Origin: Tersicoccus solisilvae
Lineage (GTDB): Bacteria > Actinomycetota > Actinomycetes > Actinomycetales > Micrococcaceae
Direction: 5' to 3'
DNA length: 64,000 bases
Assembly: GCF_014643255.1 (NCBI RefSeq)
Contig: NZ_BMJI01000003.1
Coordinates: 1-64,000, forward strand
Each line of letters starts with the position of its first letter. Positions within the stretch are counted from its first letter, which is position 1. Of this stretch, positions 34,154 to 42,394 are shown piece after piece. Made by a program: the position numbers and the translations under genes. The notes beneath the pieces were generated by a model that did no database searches, was not told the origin of the DNA, and worked only from the letters and a program-made list of their open reading frames with translations.

Positions 34154-35914
34154 ATGAGCACCGCATCTCCGGCCGCACCGCCGGCCGACACCGACGCCGC
34201 CCGTGCGGCCACCCGCGAATCGCTCGAGGACTACACGCTGCGGTTCGCCCCACGGTCCTACCGGCGCTGGGGGCCGGCGGTCGTCGCCACCAGCGCTCTG
34301 GGCGGCATCGCGTATCTGGCGGACTTCTCCATCGGCGCGAACATCGGCATGGCCCACGGCACCGTCAACGCCCTGCTCGGCATCGGCGTCGCCGCCGTCA
34401 TCATCTTCGTCACCGGCTTACCGCTGGCCTACTACGCGGCCCGGTACAACATCGACCTGGACCTGATCACCCGGGGCGCCGGCTTCGGCTACTACGGGTC
34501 CGTGGTCACGAACATCGTCTTCGCGACCTTCACGTTCATCTTCTTCGCACTCGAGGGCTCGATCATGGCTCAGGGCCTTGAACTCGGCCTCGGCATCCCC
34601 CGGCCGGTCGGCTACGCTCTCTCGACCCTGATGATCATCCCGCTGGTGATCTACGGGATGAAGATCCTGGCGAAGCTGCAGGTGTGGACGACGCCGCTGT
34701 GGCTGCTGCTGATGGTGATCCCGCTGGTGTACCTGGTGGCCACGCACCCGGAGTCCGTGTCGCAGTTCTTCGCGTACGGCGGCCAGGCCGGAGAGGGGTC
34801 CCCCGACCTGGCGTCCGTGATGCTCGCGGCGGGCGTCTGCCTGTCCCTGATGGCCCAGATCGCCGAGCAGATCGACTACCTGCGGTTCATGCCGCCCCGC
34901 ACGGACGCCAACCGCCGCGCCTGGTGGACCGCCGTGGTCATGGCCGGCCCGGGGTGGGTGGTGTTCGGGGCGCTCAAGCAGGCCATCGGCCTGTTCATCG
35001 CGGTCTACGTCATCGCGAACCTCGACCCGGCGGCGTCGGCGACGGCGAACGAGCCGGTGCACCAGTTCCTCGGCGTGTACGCCGAGATGATGCCGGCCTG
35101 GCTGGCGATGACCCTCGCCGTCGTGCTGGTGGTCATCTCGCAGATCAAGATCAACGTCACCAACGCGTACTCCGGCTCGCTGGCCTGGACCAACAGCTTC
35201 ACCCGGGTGACCGGCACCTATCCGGGCCGGCTGGTGTTCGTGCTCGTCAACCTCGGCATCGCCCTGGCGCTGATGGAGGCGAACATGTTCGACGTGCTCA
35301 ACACCATCCTCGGGTTCTACGCCAACTGCGCGATGGCGTGGGTGGTCACCGTCGCCACCGACATCGGGATCAACAAGTACCTGCTGAAGATCTCGCCGAA
35401 GGCCCCTGAGTTCCGCCGGGGCATGCTCTACGCCGTCAACCCGGTGGGGTTCGTGTCGATGCTGGCCTCGGCGCTCGCCTCGATCGCGGTGTTCTTCGGG
35501 GCCTTCGGTCCGGGTGTGCAGCCGTTCTCCCCGATCGTGGCGGTCGGCCTGGCCGTCGTGCTACCCCCGGTGCTCGCGGTCGCGACCCGGGGCCGGTACT
35601 ACCTGCGCCGGTCCGACGACGGCATTGCGATCCCGATGGTCGACGCCGAGGGCAACCCGTCCGACGTCCGGCTGCGCTGCTGTGTCACGGGCCTGGACTT
35701 CGAGCGGCCCGACATGCTCGCATCGGCCCGGAGCGGGCCCGACGGCGAACCGCTGTTCATCTCCTCGCTCGCGCTGGCGACCGATCGGACCGGGGAGCAC
35801 CTCCTGCCGGCCGACCCTCCGGCGCCGGGACGAGCGGGTGCGATCACCGCCACGGCGGCGCTGTCACCTGCCCGGGTGAACGAGCCGGAAACGGAGCCGG
35901 CCACGCGCTCGTGA
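34154..35914 (+). CDS. NCS1-family (purine/cytosine permease-like) transporter with a C-terminal cytoplasmic tail
   Basis: A 586-residue permease of the nucleobase:cation symporter-1 family with about twelve membrane helices. Family-like stretches include FSIGANIGMAHGT, ITRGAGFGYYGS, QIKINVTNAYSGSLAWTNS and NTILGFYANCAMAWV. The substrate (nucleobase, hydantoin, allantoin, thiamine precursor or similar) is not resolvable by eye. A hydrophilic tail of about 85 residues follows the last helix and contains RCCVTGLDFERPDML, not typical of CodB. GGGAGG precedes the ATG. It is divergent from the solute-binding protein and stands alone. Confidence 0.88.
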   Translation: MSTASPAAPPADTDAARAATRESLEDYTLRFAPRSYRRWGPAVVATSALGGIAYLADFSIGANIGMAHGTVNALLGIGVAAVIIFVTGLPLAYYAARYNIDLDLITRGAGFGYYGSVVTNIVFATFTFIFFALEGSIMAQGLELGLGIPRPVGYALSTLMIIPLVIYGMKILAKLQVWTTPLWLLLMVIPLVYLVATHPESVSQFFAYGGQAGEGSPDLASVMLAAGVCLSLMAQIAEQIDYLRFMPPRTDANRRAWWTAVVMAGPGWVVFGALKQAIGLFIAVYVIANLDPAASATANEPVHQFLGVYAEMMPAWLAMTLAVVLVVISQIKINVTNAYSGSLAWTNSFTRVTGTYPGRLVFVLVNLGIALALMEANMFDVLNTILGFYANCAMAWVVTVATDIGINKYLLKISPKAPEFRRGMLYAVNPVGFVSMLASALASIAVFFGAFGPGVQPFSPIVAVGLAVVLPPVLAVATRGRYYLRRSDDGIAIPMVDAEGNPSDVRLRCCVTGLDFERPDMLASARSGPDGEPLFISSLALATDRTGEHLLPADPPAPGRAGAITATAALSPARVNEPETEPATRS

Positions 35915-35957
35915 CGCGGTCGCTGGACGATCACCGCATGTCGGATCGACAAAACCA

Positions 35958-35989
35958 TTGAAATGCTCCAGTCACTCTCCCTAGAGTGA
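35958..35989 (+). promoter_or_regulatory. MerR-type promoter/operator candidate
   Basis: TTGAAA (35958-35963) and TAGAGT (35982-35987) are separated by 18 bp. Within and around the spacer is a dyad: CTCCAG...CTAGAG, and the overlapping perfect arms TCACTCT and AGAGTGA (35972-35989). Long spacers carrying a dyad are the hallmark of MerR-family control. No merR gene is present in the window, and the first structure downstream is a hairpin. Confidence 0.4.
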
Positions 35990-35994
35990 AAGCC

Positions 35995-36031
35995 GGGGTG
36001 GTCGGGCCGACTGGGGAGGCCCGACCACCCC
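35995..36031. terminator. Strong hairpin after the NCS1 permease
   Basis: A perfect 13-bp stem (GGGGTGGTCGGGC / GCCCGACCACCCC) with an 11-nt loop. It probably ends the permease transcript; it also lies right at the expected start of any transcript from the promoter-like element just upstream. Confidence 0.7.
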
Positions 36032-36124
36032 TCACCACGTCCGGGCCACATCGTCGCCCGAACCTCGACGTGGCGCGCGACCGGGAACGCGTCGGTTCGC
36101 CCCGCCGCCCAGTACCGTGGAGCC

Positions 36125-39100
36125 GTGCACCGGATCACCGTCGTCGAGGACGTCGCCCGCGACGGAAGGCCGCTGACCGGCACCCGGGCCCGCGACCTCG
36201 TCCGTCTGCTGGCCCTCTCCCCCGCCGGTGACCTCACGACCGCCGCCCTCGTCGACGGCCTGTGGGCCGACGGCCGGCAACCGACCCATCCCGCCAAGGC
36301 CGTCCAGGTCGTCGTCTCCCGGATCCGCGCGCAGTGGGGCGCGGACGCCGTCACGACCACGGCGGACGGGTACCGGCTGGCCGAGGACGACGGCGTCGAC
36401 CTGCGGCGGACGCTCGCGGACGTCGACGCCGCGGAGACCGCCCTCCGGCAGGGCCACCCGGATGCCGCGCTGGACTTCGCCGACCGGGTGCTCGCCATGA
36501 GCGCCCACGGTGTGTCACCGGAGACCGCCGACCCCGGGGAGAGCTCGCCCGGCGCCGACGTCGCCGCCGTGATGACCGGCGCGCACCGCCGGGCTGCCCG
36601 GATCCGAGCGCTCGCCCTGGCCGATCTGGGCCGCTGGGCCGAGGCGCTGCCGAGCCTGGAGCAGGAGGCCACCGCCGCCCCCGACGACGAGGTGGTGCTC
36701 GCCCGGCTGCTGCGCGCCGAGGCGTCGGTCACCGGCACCGCGGCTGCGCTGACCCGGTTCGAGCGGTATCGGCGCCGGCTGCGTGACACCCTCGGCGCCG
36801 ATCCGGGTCCGGATCTCACGGCGGTGCACGCCGACCTGCTGGCCGGCGGGAGCGCCGGCGCCGCGCCGGCCACCGCCACCGAGCTCGTCGGCCGGAAGGA
36901 GGCCATCGACGCCGTCGTGGCGCTCACCCGCAGCAGCCGGGTGACCACGATCGTCGGGCCCGGCGGCCTGGGCAAGACGACGCTCGCCCTCGCCGTCGCC
37001 GACCGGCTGACGACCGCCACCGTGATCTACGTCGAGCTGGTCACCGTCACCTCGGCCGACGATCTGGCTGGGTACCTCGCCGGTCAGCTCGGCGGCACCG
37101 GCCGGGCGAGCGTGGGCGCCCCGCGAGCGGCCCTGACGCCGCGACAGGTGATCCTCGATCGACTGCGCGACTCGCGCGCCGTGCTCGTCCTGGACAACTG
37201 CGAGCAGATCGTCGACGCCGTGGCCGACCTCACCGCCGCGATCGTGGCGACCTGCCGACGGGTGACCGTGCTGGCCACCAGTCGCGCTCCCCTGCGGATC
37301 GCCGCCGAGGCCGTGTTCGCCCCCCGCCAGCTCACGCTCGCCGAGTCGGTCGACCTCTTCTCCCGACGGGCCCTGGCCGTCCGGCCGGACGCCGACCTGG
37401 ACACCGACACCGTGTCCGCGGTCTGCGAGCGGCTCGACGGTCTTCCCCTGGCCATCGAGCTCGCCGCGTCACGCGTCCGGACGCTGACCGTGACGGACAT
37501 CGCCGCCCGGCTCACCGACCGTTTCGCCCTGCTGCGGGGCCGGGACCGCGACCGACCGGACCGGCACCGCACCCTCGAGGCGGTGATCGAGTGGAGCTGG
37601 GACCTGCTCAGCGCCACCGAGCGGAACGCCCTCGCGGCGCTGACCGCCTTCCCGGACGCCTTCACCCCCACCGCCGCGGCCGCCCTGGTGAGCGGCGATC
37701 CCGATGCCGGCCCGGGTGCGGACCCGGAGGACGTGCTCGACGCGCTGGTCGACCAGTCGCTCCTGGCGGTGCTCGAGGGTGGCCGGACGGCGCACGTCGC
37801 GGTGCTGCCCGTGCCCGGGGTGCGGTATCGCCTGCTCGAGACCGTCCGCGAGTTCGCCGCGCCGCGGCAGACCGATCCCGGGGCCGTGCGGGACCGGTTG
37901 ATCGCGTGGGCGGCGGACCGGGGCACCGCCGAGCGGAGGGCCCTGCACGGACCGGACCAGCCGGGCGTGCTCGCCCGCGTCGCCGCGGACGCGGAGAATC
38001 TCACCCGCGCGCTCCGGCTGGCCGTCGAGGACGGCGACCCGCGGGCCCTGCCCATCGCCGCCGCCGTCGGCATGGGGTTGGGTCTGATGGACGACGAGGC
38101 GACCCTGTCGGCCCTGGCCGGCCCCCTGGGTGAGGTGGCGCGCCGGGAGGCGGACCGGATCGTCGCGCACGGAGGGACTGACCACCAGGTCGCCGTCACG
38201 GCGGACACGCTCAGCGTGCTCATCCTCTACACCCGTGACGATCCGAGCGGGACGTTCTCCCTCCGTTCCCGGGCCCTGAACGTGCGGTCGCTGCGCACCC
38301 TGCTCGATGCGGCACCGGGGACCGACGACGAACCGGACCAGGTGCACGCGATGCGCGCCCTCGCCCGGCGGTTCCCCGAGGTGCTCCACACCGTCACGCG
38401 CGGGGATCCGCTCGAGCCGGGGCCCGGCGCGGGCACCACCGAGCGGGTCGTCGTGGCGTTCCTCGGGGCCTTCCTCACCGAGAACCAGGGCCGCGTCGCC
38501 GACGCGATCGCGGATCTGACCTCCCTGGTCCCCCTGCTCGGCGACGTCGCGCCCTGGCTGCGCGCCGGGGTGCACCTGCGCATCGGCGAACTGTGCCTCG
38601 GTCGTGCCGACGCCGAGGGAGCGCGGCGCTGGGTGGAGCCGGTGCTGCCGTTGATCGGATCCCTCGGGTCAGCGGAGAACCTCGTCCAGGCGCACGCGGT
38701 GTGTCTGATGGCGGCGATGGCTCGCGGCGATCTGGACGACGCACGGGCGCACCTCGCCGTCGTCGACCGGGTGCCGCCGCAGCGCGACGGCGGTCCGGCG
38801 CCGTTCCGGCTGGTGACAGGCACCGTGACGGCCGAGATCGCGGCGGCCGAGGGCCGGGTGCACGACGCCGAGCGCATCCTGCGGGACCTCGCTGACGACG
38901 CGCGGGACCAGCAGGGGTTCTTCGCGAGCATGGACCGCCCGAATGTCTGGTATGGCACGGCGATGGCCCTGCACGTGGCCATCCTCGCGCGGCACCAGCG
39001 GCCGCTGACCGGTGACGACGTTGCCGCCGCGCTGAGCGACTGGTTGCTCTCGGTCGTCGGCTGGACGGCCTCGCCGTTCCTCGACCGTCCGCAGTACGGG

Positions 39101-39460
39101 ACCGTGGTGTTCGCCCTCGCGTCGTGGTTGCTCGCCGCCGGCCGGACCCGCAGTGGGGACACGGGGACGGCGAGCAGCCGGGCCGGTGCCCGACTGCTCG
39201 CCGTCGCGCTGCGGCTGGACTACAACCGCACGTATCCGTCGATGAGCCTCGATCCCGTCCGGACCCTGGCCCGGGAGGGGGCGGCCGACGTCTTCGACGC
39301 GGCCACCGCCGAGCTGGCCGCGCTCGAGGACGACGCCCTGCTCGACCGGTGCCGCGAGATCCTCGCGGAGGTGCTCACGCCGCTACGGGCCGGTGCCGGT
39401 CCGGTGGCGGACACCGACGCCGGCCCGGCCGACGACACCGATCAGGTGCGCCGGCGGTAG
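36125..39460 (+). CDS. AfsR/SARP-like transcriptional regulator with NB-ARC ATPase domain
   Basis: A 1111-residue regulator. Residues 1-85 form an OmpR-type winged helix (TGTRARDLVRLLALSP, AVQVVVSRIRAQWG, ADGYRL); 90-240 the BTAD helical domain. The NB-ARC domain has the P-loop IVGPGGLGKTTLALA near residue 278, AVLVLDNCEQIVDAV and LPLAIELAASRVR. The remaining 550 residues are helical, TPR-like. Such proteins act as ATP-switched activators of antibiotic or morphogenesis genes in actinobacteria. The GTG start is 6 nt after TACCGT, so leaderless. The 3' end overlaps the drrB-like gene by 19 bp tail to tail; whether that exporter is a target is unknown. Confidence 0.88.
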   Translation: MHRITVVEDVARDGRPLTGTRARDLVRLLALSPAGDLTTAALVDGLWADGRQPTHPAKAVQVVVSRIRAQWGADAVTTTADGYRLAEDDGVDLRRTLADVDAAETALRQGHPDAALDFADRVLAMSAHGVSPETADPGESSPGADVAAVMTGAHRRAARIRALALADLGRWAEALPSLEQEATAAPDDEVVLARLLRAEASVTGTAAALTRFERYRRRLRDTLGADPGPDLTAVHADLLAGGSAGAAPATATELVGRKEAIDAVVALTRSSRVTTIVGPGGLGKTTLALAVADRLTTATVIYVELVTVTSADDLAGYLAGQLGGTGRASVGAPRAALTPRQVILDRLRDSRAVLVLDNCEQIVDAVADLTAAIVATCRRVTVLATSRAPLRIAAEAVFAPRQLTLAESVDLFSRRALAVRPDADLDTDTVSAVCERLDGLPLAIELAASRVRTLTVTDIAARLTDRFALLRGRDRDRPDRHRTLEAVIEWSWDLLSATERNALAALTAFPDAFTPTAAAALVSGDPDAGPGADPEDVLDALVDQSLLAVLEGGRTAHVAVLPVPGVRYRLLETVREFAAPRQTDPGAVRDRLIAWAADRGTAERRALHGPDQPGVLARVAADAENLTRALRLAVEDGDPRALPIAAAVGMGLGLMDDEATLSALAGPLGEVARREADRIVAHGGTDHQVAVTADTLSVLILYTRDDPSGTFSLRSRALNVRSLRTLLDAAPGTDDEPDQVHAMRALARRFPEVLHTVTRGDPLEPGPGAGTTERVVVAFLGAFLTENQGRVADAIADLTSLVPLLGDVAPWLRAGVHLRIGELCLGRADAEGARRWVEPVLPLIGSLGSAENLVQAHAVCLMAAMARGDLDDARAHLAVVDRVPPQRDGGPAPFRLVTGTVTAEIAAAEGRVHDAERILRDLADDARDQQGFFASMDRPNVWYGTAMALHVAILARHQRPLTGDDVAAALSDWLLSVVGWTASPFLDRPQYGTVVFALASWLLAAGRTRSGDTGTASSRAGARLLAVALRLDYNRTYPSMSLDPVRTLAREGAADVFDAATAELAALEDDALLDRCREILAEVLTPLRAGAGPVADTDAGPADDTDQVRRR

Positions 39461-40272
39461 CCCCAGAGGGCCAGCGGGGCGAAGACGGCCACCACCACGG
39501 CGAGGCACACGACCGTCCAGAACACCTCGATGGTCACGCCGCCGCCGTTGCACAGATCCCGGACCGCCGAGACGAGGTGGGAGACGGGATTGACCTGGAC
39601 GAACGCCCGCAACCAGTCCGGCATGGTGTCCGGTGAGACGAACGCGTTTGAGAGGAACGTGAGCGGGAACAGGATCATCATGCCGATGGCCTGCACGGCA
39701 CGGGCGCTGCGCGCCACCGTGCCGAGGAAGACAAAGATCCAGGACAGCGCCCACGCGCTGACGATGACGAGGAGGCCGGCGCCGACCACGCCGAGCGCCC
39801 CGCCGGAGGGCCGGTAGCCGAGTGCGAACCCGACCGCAAAGGTCAGCACGGTGGCGATGAGGTACCGGATCAGGTCCGCGATCATCGGCCCGGCCAGGGG
39901 CGCGATCCGTGACATCGGCAGGGACCGGAAGCGGTCGAAGACGCCCTTCTCCATGTCCTCGCGGATGCCGGTGCCCACGCTCATGCAGGCGCTGATCATG
40001 GTCTGCGCCAGGATGCCGGGGATGATCATCGGCAGGTAGGAGCCGATGGAGCCGGCCACGGCCCCGCCGAAGATGAACGTGAACATCACCGTGAAGAGGA
40101 TCGGCTGGAGGATGACGTCGAACATCTCCTCCGGCTTGCGCAGGATCTTGATCAGCGACCGGTGGGCCATGGTGAACGTCTGCTCCACGGACCGGCGGAG
40201 GGACAGCGGAGGTGCGGCCGCGGCGGTCGCGGTCGTTCTGCGGGGGGCGGGGGTGAGGGTCGAGGTGCTCAT
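39442..40272 (-). CDS. DrrB-like ABC-2 exporter permease
   Basis: A 276-residue ABC-2-type membrane subunit with six helices: QPILFTVMFTFIFGGAVAG in TM1, GIREDMEKGVFDRFRSLPMS in the coupling loop, and MMILFPLTFLSNAFVSPDTM near TM5, wording typical of daunorubicin-resistance DrrB proteins. The N-terminal 25 residues are Thr/Ala/Pro-rich. The ATG overlaps the ATPase stop by 4 nt. With the ATPase it would export a drug-like or lipid substrate; no biosynthetic cluster is beside it. Confidence 0.92.
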   Translation of the reverse strand: MSTSTLTPAPRRTTATAAAAPPLSLRRSVEQTFTMAHRSLIKILRKPEEMFDVILQPILFTVMFTFIFGGAVAGSIGSYLPMIIPGILAQTMISACMSVGTGIREDMEKGVFDRFRSLPMSRIAPLAGPMIADLIRYLIATVLTFAVGFALGYRPSGGALGVVGAGLLVIVSAWALSWIFVFLGTVARSARAVQAIGMMILFPLTFLSNAFVSPDTMPDWLRAFVQVNPVSHLVSAVRDLCNGGGVTIEVFWTVVCLAVVVAVFAPLALWGYRRRT

Positions 40273-41258
40273 CGGGCGGGCTCCATCACGGGTGCGGCCT
40301 CGTCGCTCGCGGCGGCGGGGGTGGGGTCGGCGGTGAGGGCGAGGAAGACCTCGTCCAGGCTGGGCTTGTGGACGGCGACCTCGGCGACGTCGATGCCGGC
40401 GTCGCGCAGCCCGGTGAGGACGTCCACGGTGCGGCCGGTGCTGGCCAGCGGGGCGACGAGCCGGGACGCCTCCGGGGTGAGCGCCGGGGCCACCCCGAGC
40501 TGACGCTCGACCAGCAGGGCGGCGTCGGGCAGCCGGCTCGCGTCCGTCAGGCGGAGGGAGAGCGAGGCCGAGCCGACGCTGCTCTTCAGGTCGTCGGGGG
40601 TGCCCTCGGCGACCTTCCGGCCGTGGTCGATGACGGCGATCCGGTCGGCGAGCTGGTCCGCCTCGTCGAGGTACTGGGTGGTCAGCAGGATGGTGGAGCC
40701 GCCGCGGACGAGGTCGCGGATGGTGTCCCACATCTGGCCGCGCGTGCGGGGGTCCAAGCCGGTGGTGGGCTCGTCGAGGAAGATCAGCGGCGGCTGGGCG
40801 ATCAGGCTCGCGGCCAGGTCCAGGCGTCGGCGCATGCCGCCGGAGAACTGGCGGAGCGGACGGGTCGCGGCCTCGGTGAGGGCGAACTGCTCGAGCAGCA
40901 CGTTGGCTCGGGCGGTGGCCGCTCGGCCGGACAGGCCGAGCAGGCGTCCGAAGATGGTGAGGTTCTCGCGGGCGGTCAGTTCCTCGTCGACGGACGCGTA
41001 CTGCCCGGTGAGGCCGATCAGGCCGCGGACGGCGTGGGGGTCGCGGGCGACGTCATGGCCCAGGATGCGGGCCCGGCCGCCGTCGATCGGCAGCAGCGTG
41101 GCGAGCATCCGGATGGTCGTGGTCTTGCCGGCGCCGTTGGGTCCGAGGACGCCGAACACCTGGCCCTGCTCGACCGTCAGGTCGATGCCGTCCACGGCGG
41201 TGTTCGCCCCGAACCGCTTGATGAGGCCGCTGGCCTCGACAGCGTTCTCGGTGGTCAT
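40269..41258 (-). CDS. DrrA-like ABC exporter ATPase
   Basis: A 329-residue ATPase. Walker A GPNGAGKTTTIRMLATLLP, signature FSGGMRRRLDLAASLI, Walker B PPLIFLDEPTTGLDPRTRG, and H-loop-equivalent ILLTTQYLDEADQLADRIAV (Gln in place of the H-loop His, common in DrrA). The C-terminal regulatory region follows the DrrA pattern (HKPSLDEVFLALT). GGGAACC precedes the ATG. First gene of the drrAB-like operon. Confidence 0.94.
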   Translation of the reverse strand: MTTENAVEASGLIKRFGANTAVDGIDLTVEQGQVFGVLGPNGAGKTTTIRMLATLLPIDGGRARILGHDVARDPHAVRGLIGLTGQYASVDEELTARENLTIFGRLLGLSGRAATARANVLLEQFALTEAATRPLRQFSGGMRRRLDLAASLIAQPPLIFLDEPTTGLDPRTRGQMWDTIRDLVRGGSTILLTTQYLDEADQLADRIAVIDHGRKVAEGTPDDLKSSVGSASLSLRLTDASRLPDAALLVERQLGVAPALTPEASRLVAPLASTGRTVDVLTGLRDAGIDVAEVAVHKPSLDEVFLALTADPTPAAASDEAAPVMEPAR

Positions 41259-41345
41259 GGTGGTTCCCTTCAGTGGGTCGTCGTGGCGATCGCCACGACA
41301 CCACTCTCGGACCCACCGGTTTCAGTCCGGCCTCACCCCGGTTTC

Positions 41346-41363
41346 ACCGCCGGTTGCGGCGGT
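41346..41363. terminator. Small hairpin downstream of the HAD gene
   Basis: A 6-bp stem (ACCGCC / GGCGGT) with a 6-nt loop, within a stretch where GGTTTCA recurs. It lies past the HAD stop and upstream of the drrAB-like operon. Weak on its own. Confidence 0.35.
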
Positions 41364-41407
41364 TTCACCCGCGACGATCGCCGACGCCGTCAGCCGCCGC
41401 GGGGAGG

Positions 41408-42394
41408 TCAGCCGAAGGAGACGTGGGGCGTCGCGGCGTCGTCCGGGTGGGCGGCCCACCACGCGGCGCAGGCGGCGCGCCAGCCGTCGAGGTCGTCCTC
41501 GCGGCCATCGACCAGCACGGTGTCGCCGTCCACCCGGGCGCTGGATTCGCCGCACCGGAAGCCGTCGCCGTCGGGCGCGGCCTCGCTGACGGGCGCGAAC
41601 AGTTCGCGCAGGTCCGCCAGCAGCAGATCCGGCCGTTGACCGGGGACGGCGGCGATGGTGGTGTGCACGGTGTCCACGCCGGTCAGGACCAGCGCTGACG
41701 TGAGGCCGGCGTTGTTGCCTCCGAGGATGTCGGTGTCGAGCCGGTCCCCGATGACCAGCGGTGCGCTGATGTCGAGTTCGGCGGCGGCGGCCTGGAACAG
41801 CGGTGCCTCCGGTTTGCCCGCGACCAGCGGATCCACGTCGACCGCCGCGCGGACGGCGGCGACCAGTGTGCCGTTCCCGGGGGCGATGCCCCGGTCGCGC
41901 GGGATGGTCGCGTCCGTGTTCGTGGCCACCCAGAGGGCTCCGGCGTTGATCGCGTACGCGGCCTCGGCCAGGTCGACCCAGCCGATGGACGGGTCGAAGC
42001 CCTGGATCACGGCCTGCGGGTCGTCCGTGGCGGAGGTGACGGGCGTCAGGCCGACCCGACGGACCTCCGCGGCCAGGTAGTCGCTGCCGGTGATGAGCAC
42101 GGCGTCCCCGGGCGTGAGCTTCTCGGCCAGCAGCCGCGCTCCGGCCTGGGCCGAGGTGACCACGGTGCGTTCGCTCGCCGGGGCACCCAGGTCGGTCAGG
42201 TGCGCGGCGACGTCGGCCGGGGACCGGGAGGCGTTGTTGGTCACGTACCCGACGGCGATGCCCGCCTCGGCGATCCGGTTCAGGGACTCCACGGCATGCG
42301 GGATCGCGTTCGGCCCGGCGTAGACGACCCCGTCCAGGTCGCAGAGCAGGCCGTCGAACCGGTCGATCAGCCGACCGCTCCGGTCACCGCTCAC
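41408..42394 (-). CDS. HAD-superfamily class IIA hydrolase (NagD-like phosphatase)
   Basis: A 328-residue phosphatase. Motif I is FDGLLCDLDGVVYAGP, motif II-like GYVTNNASRSPADVAAHL, and the C-terminal acidic motif VIGDRLDTDILGGNNAGL, with GKPEAPLF supplying the Lys. NagD-type enzymes dephosphorylate small metabolites such as UMP, 4-nitrophenyl phosphate or glycerol phosphates; the substrate here is unknown. Beyond the catalytic core a 60-residue C-terminal extension (about 265-328) ends HPDDAATPHVSFG. GTG start overlaps the TPR-protein stop by 4 nt (GTGA). Confidence 0.92.
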   Translation of the reverse strand: MSGDRSGRLIDRFDGLLCDLDGVVYAGPNAIPHAVESLNRIAEAGIAVGYVTNNASRSPADVAAHLTDLGAPASERTVVTSAQAGARLLAEKLTPGDAVLITGSDYLAAEVRRVGLTPVTSATDDPQAVIQGFDPSIGWVDLAEAAYAINAGALWVATNTDATIPRDRGIAPGNGTLVAAVRAAVDVDPLVAGKPEAPLFQAAAAELDISAPLVIGDRLDTDILGGNNAGLTSALVLTGVDTVHTTIAAVPGQRPDLLLADLRELFAPVSEAAPDGDGFRCGESSARVDGDTVLVDGREDDLDGWRAACAAWWAAHPDDAATPHVSFG

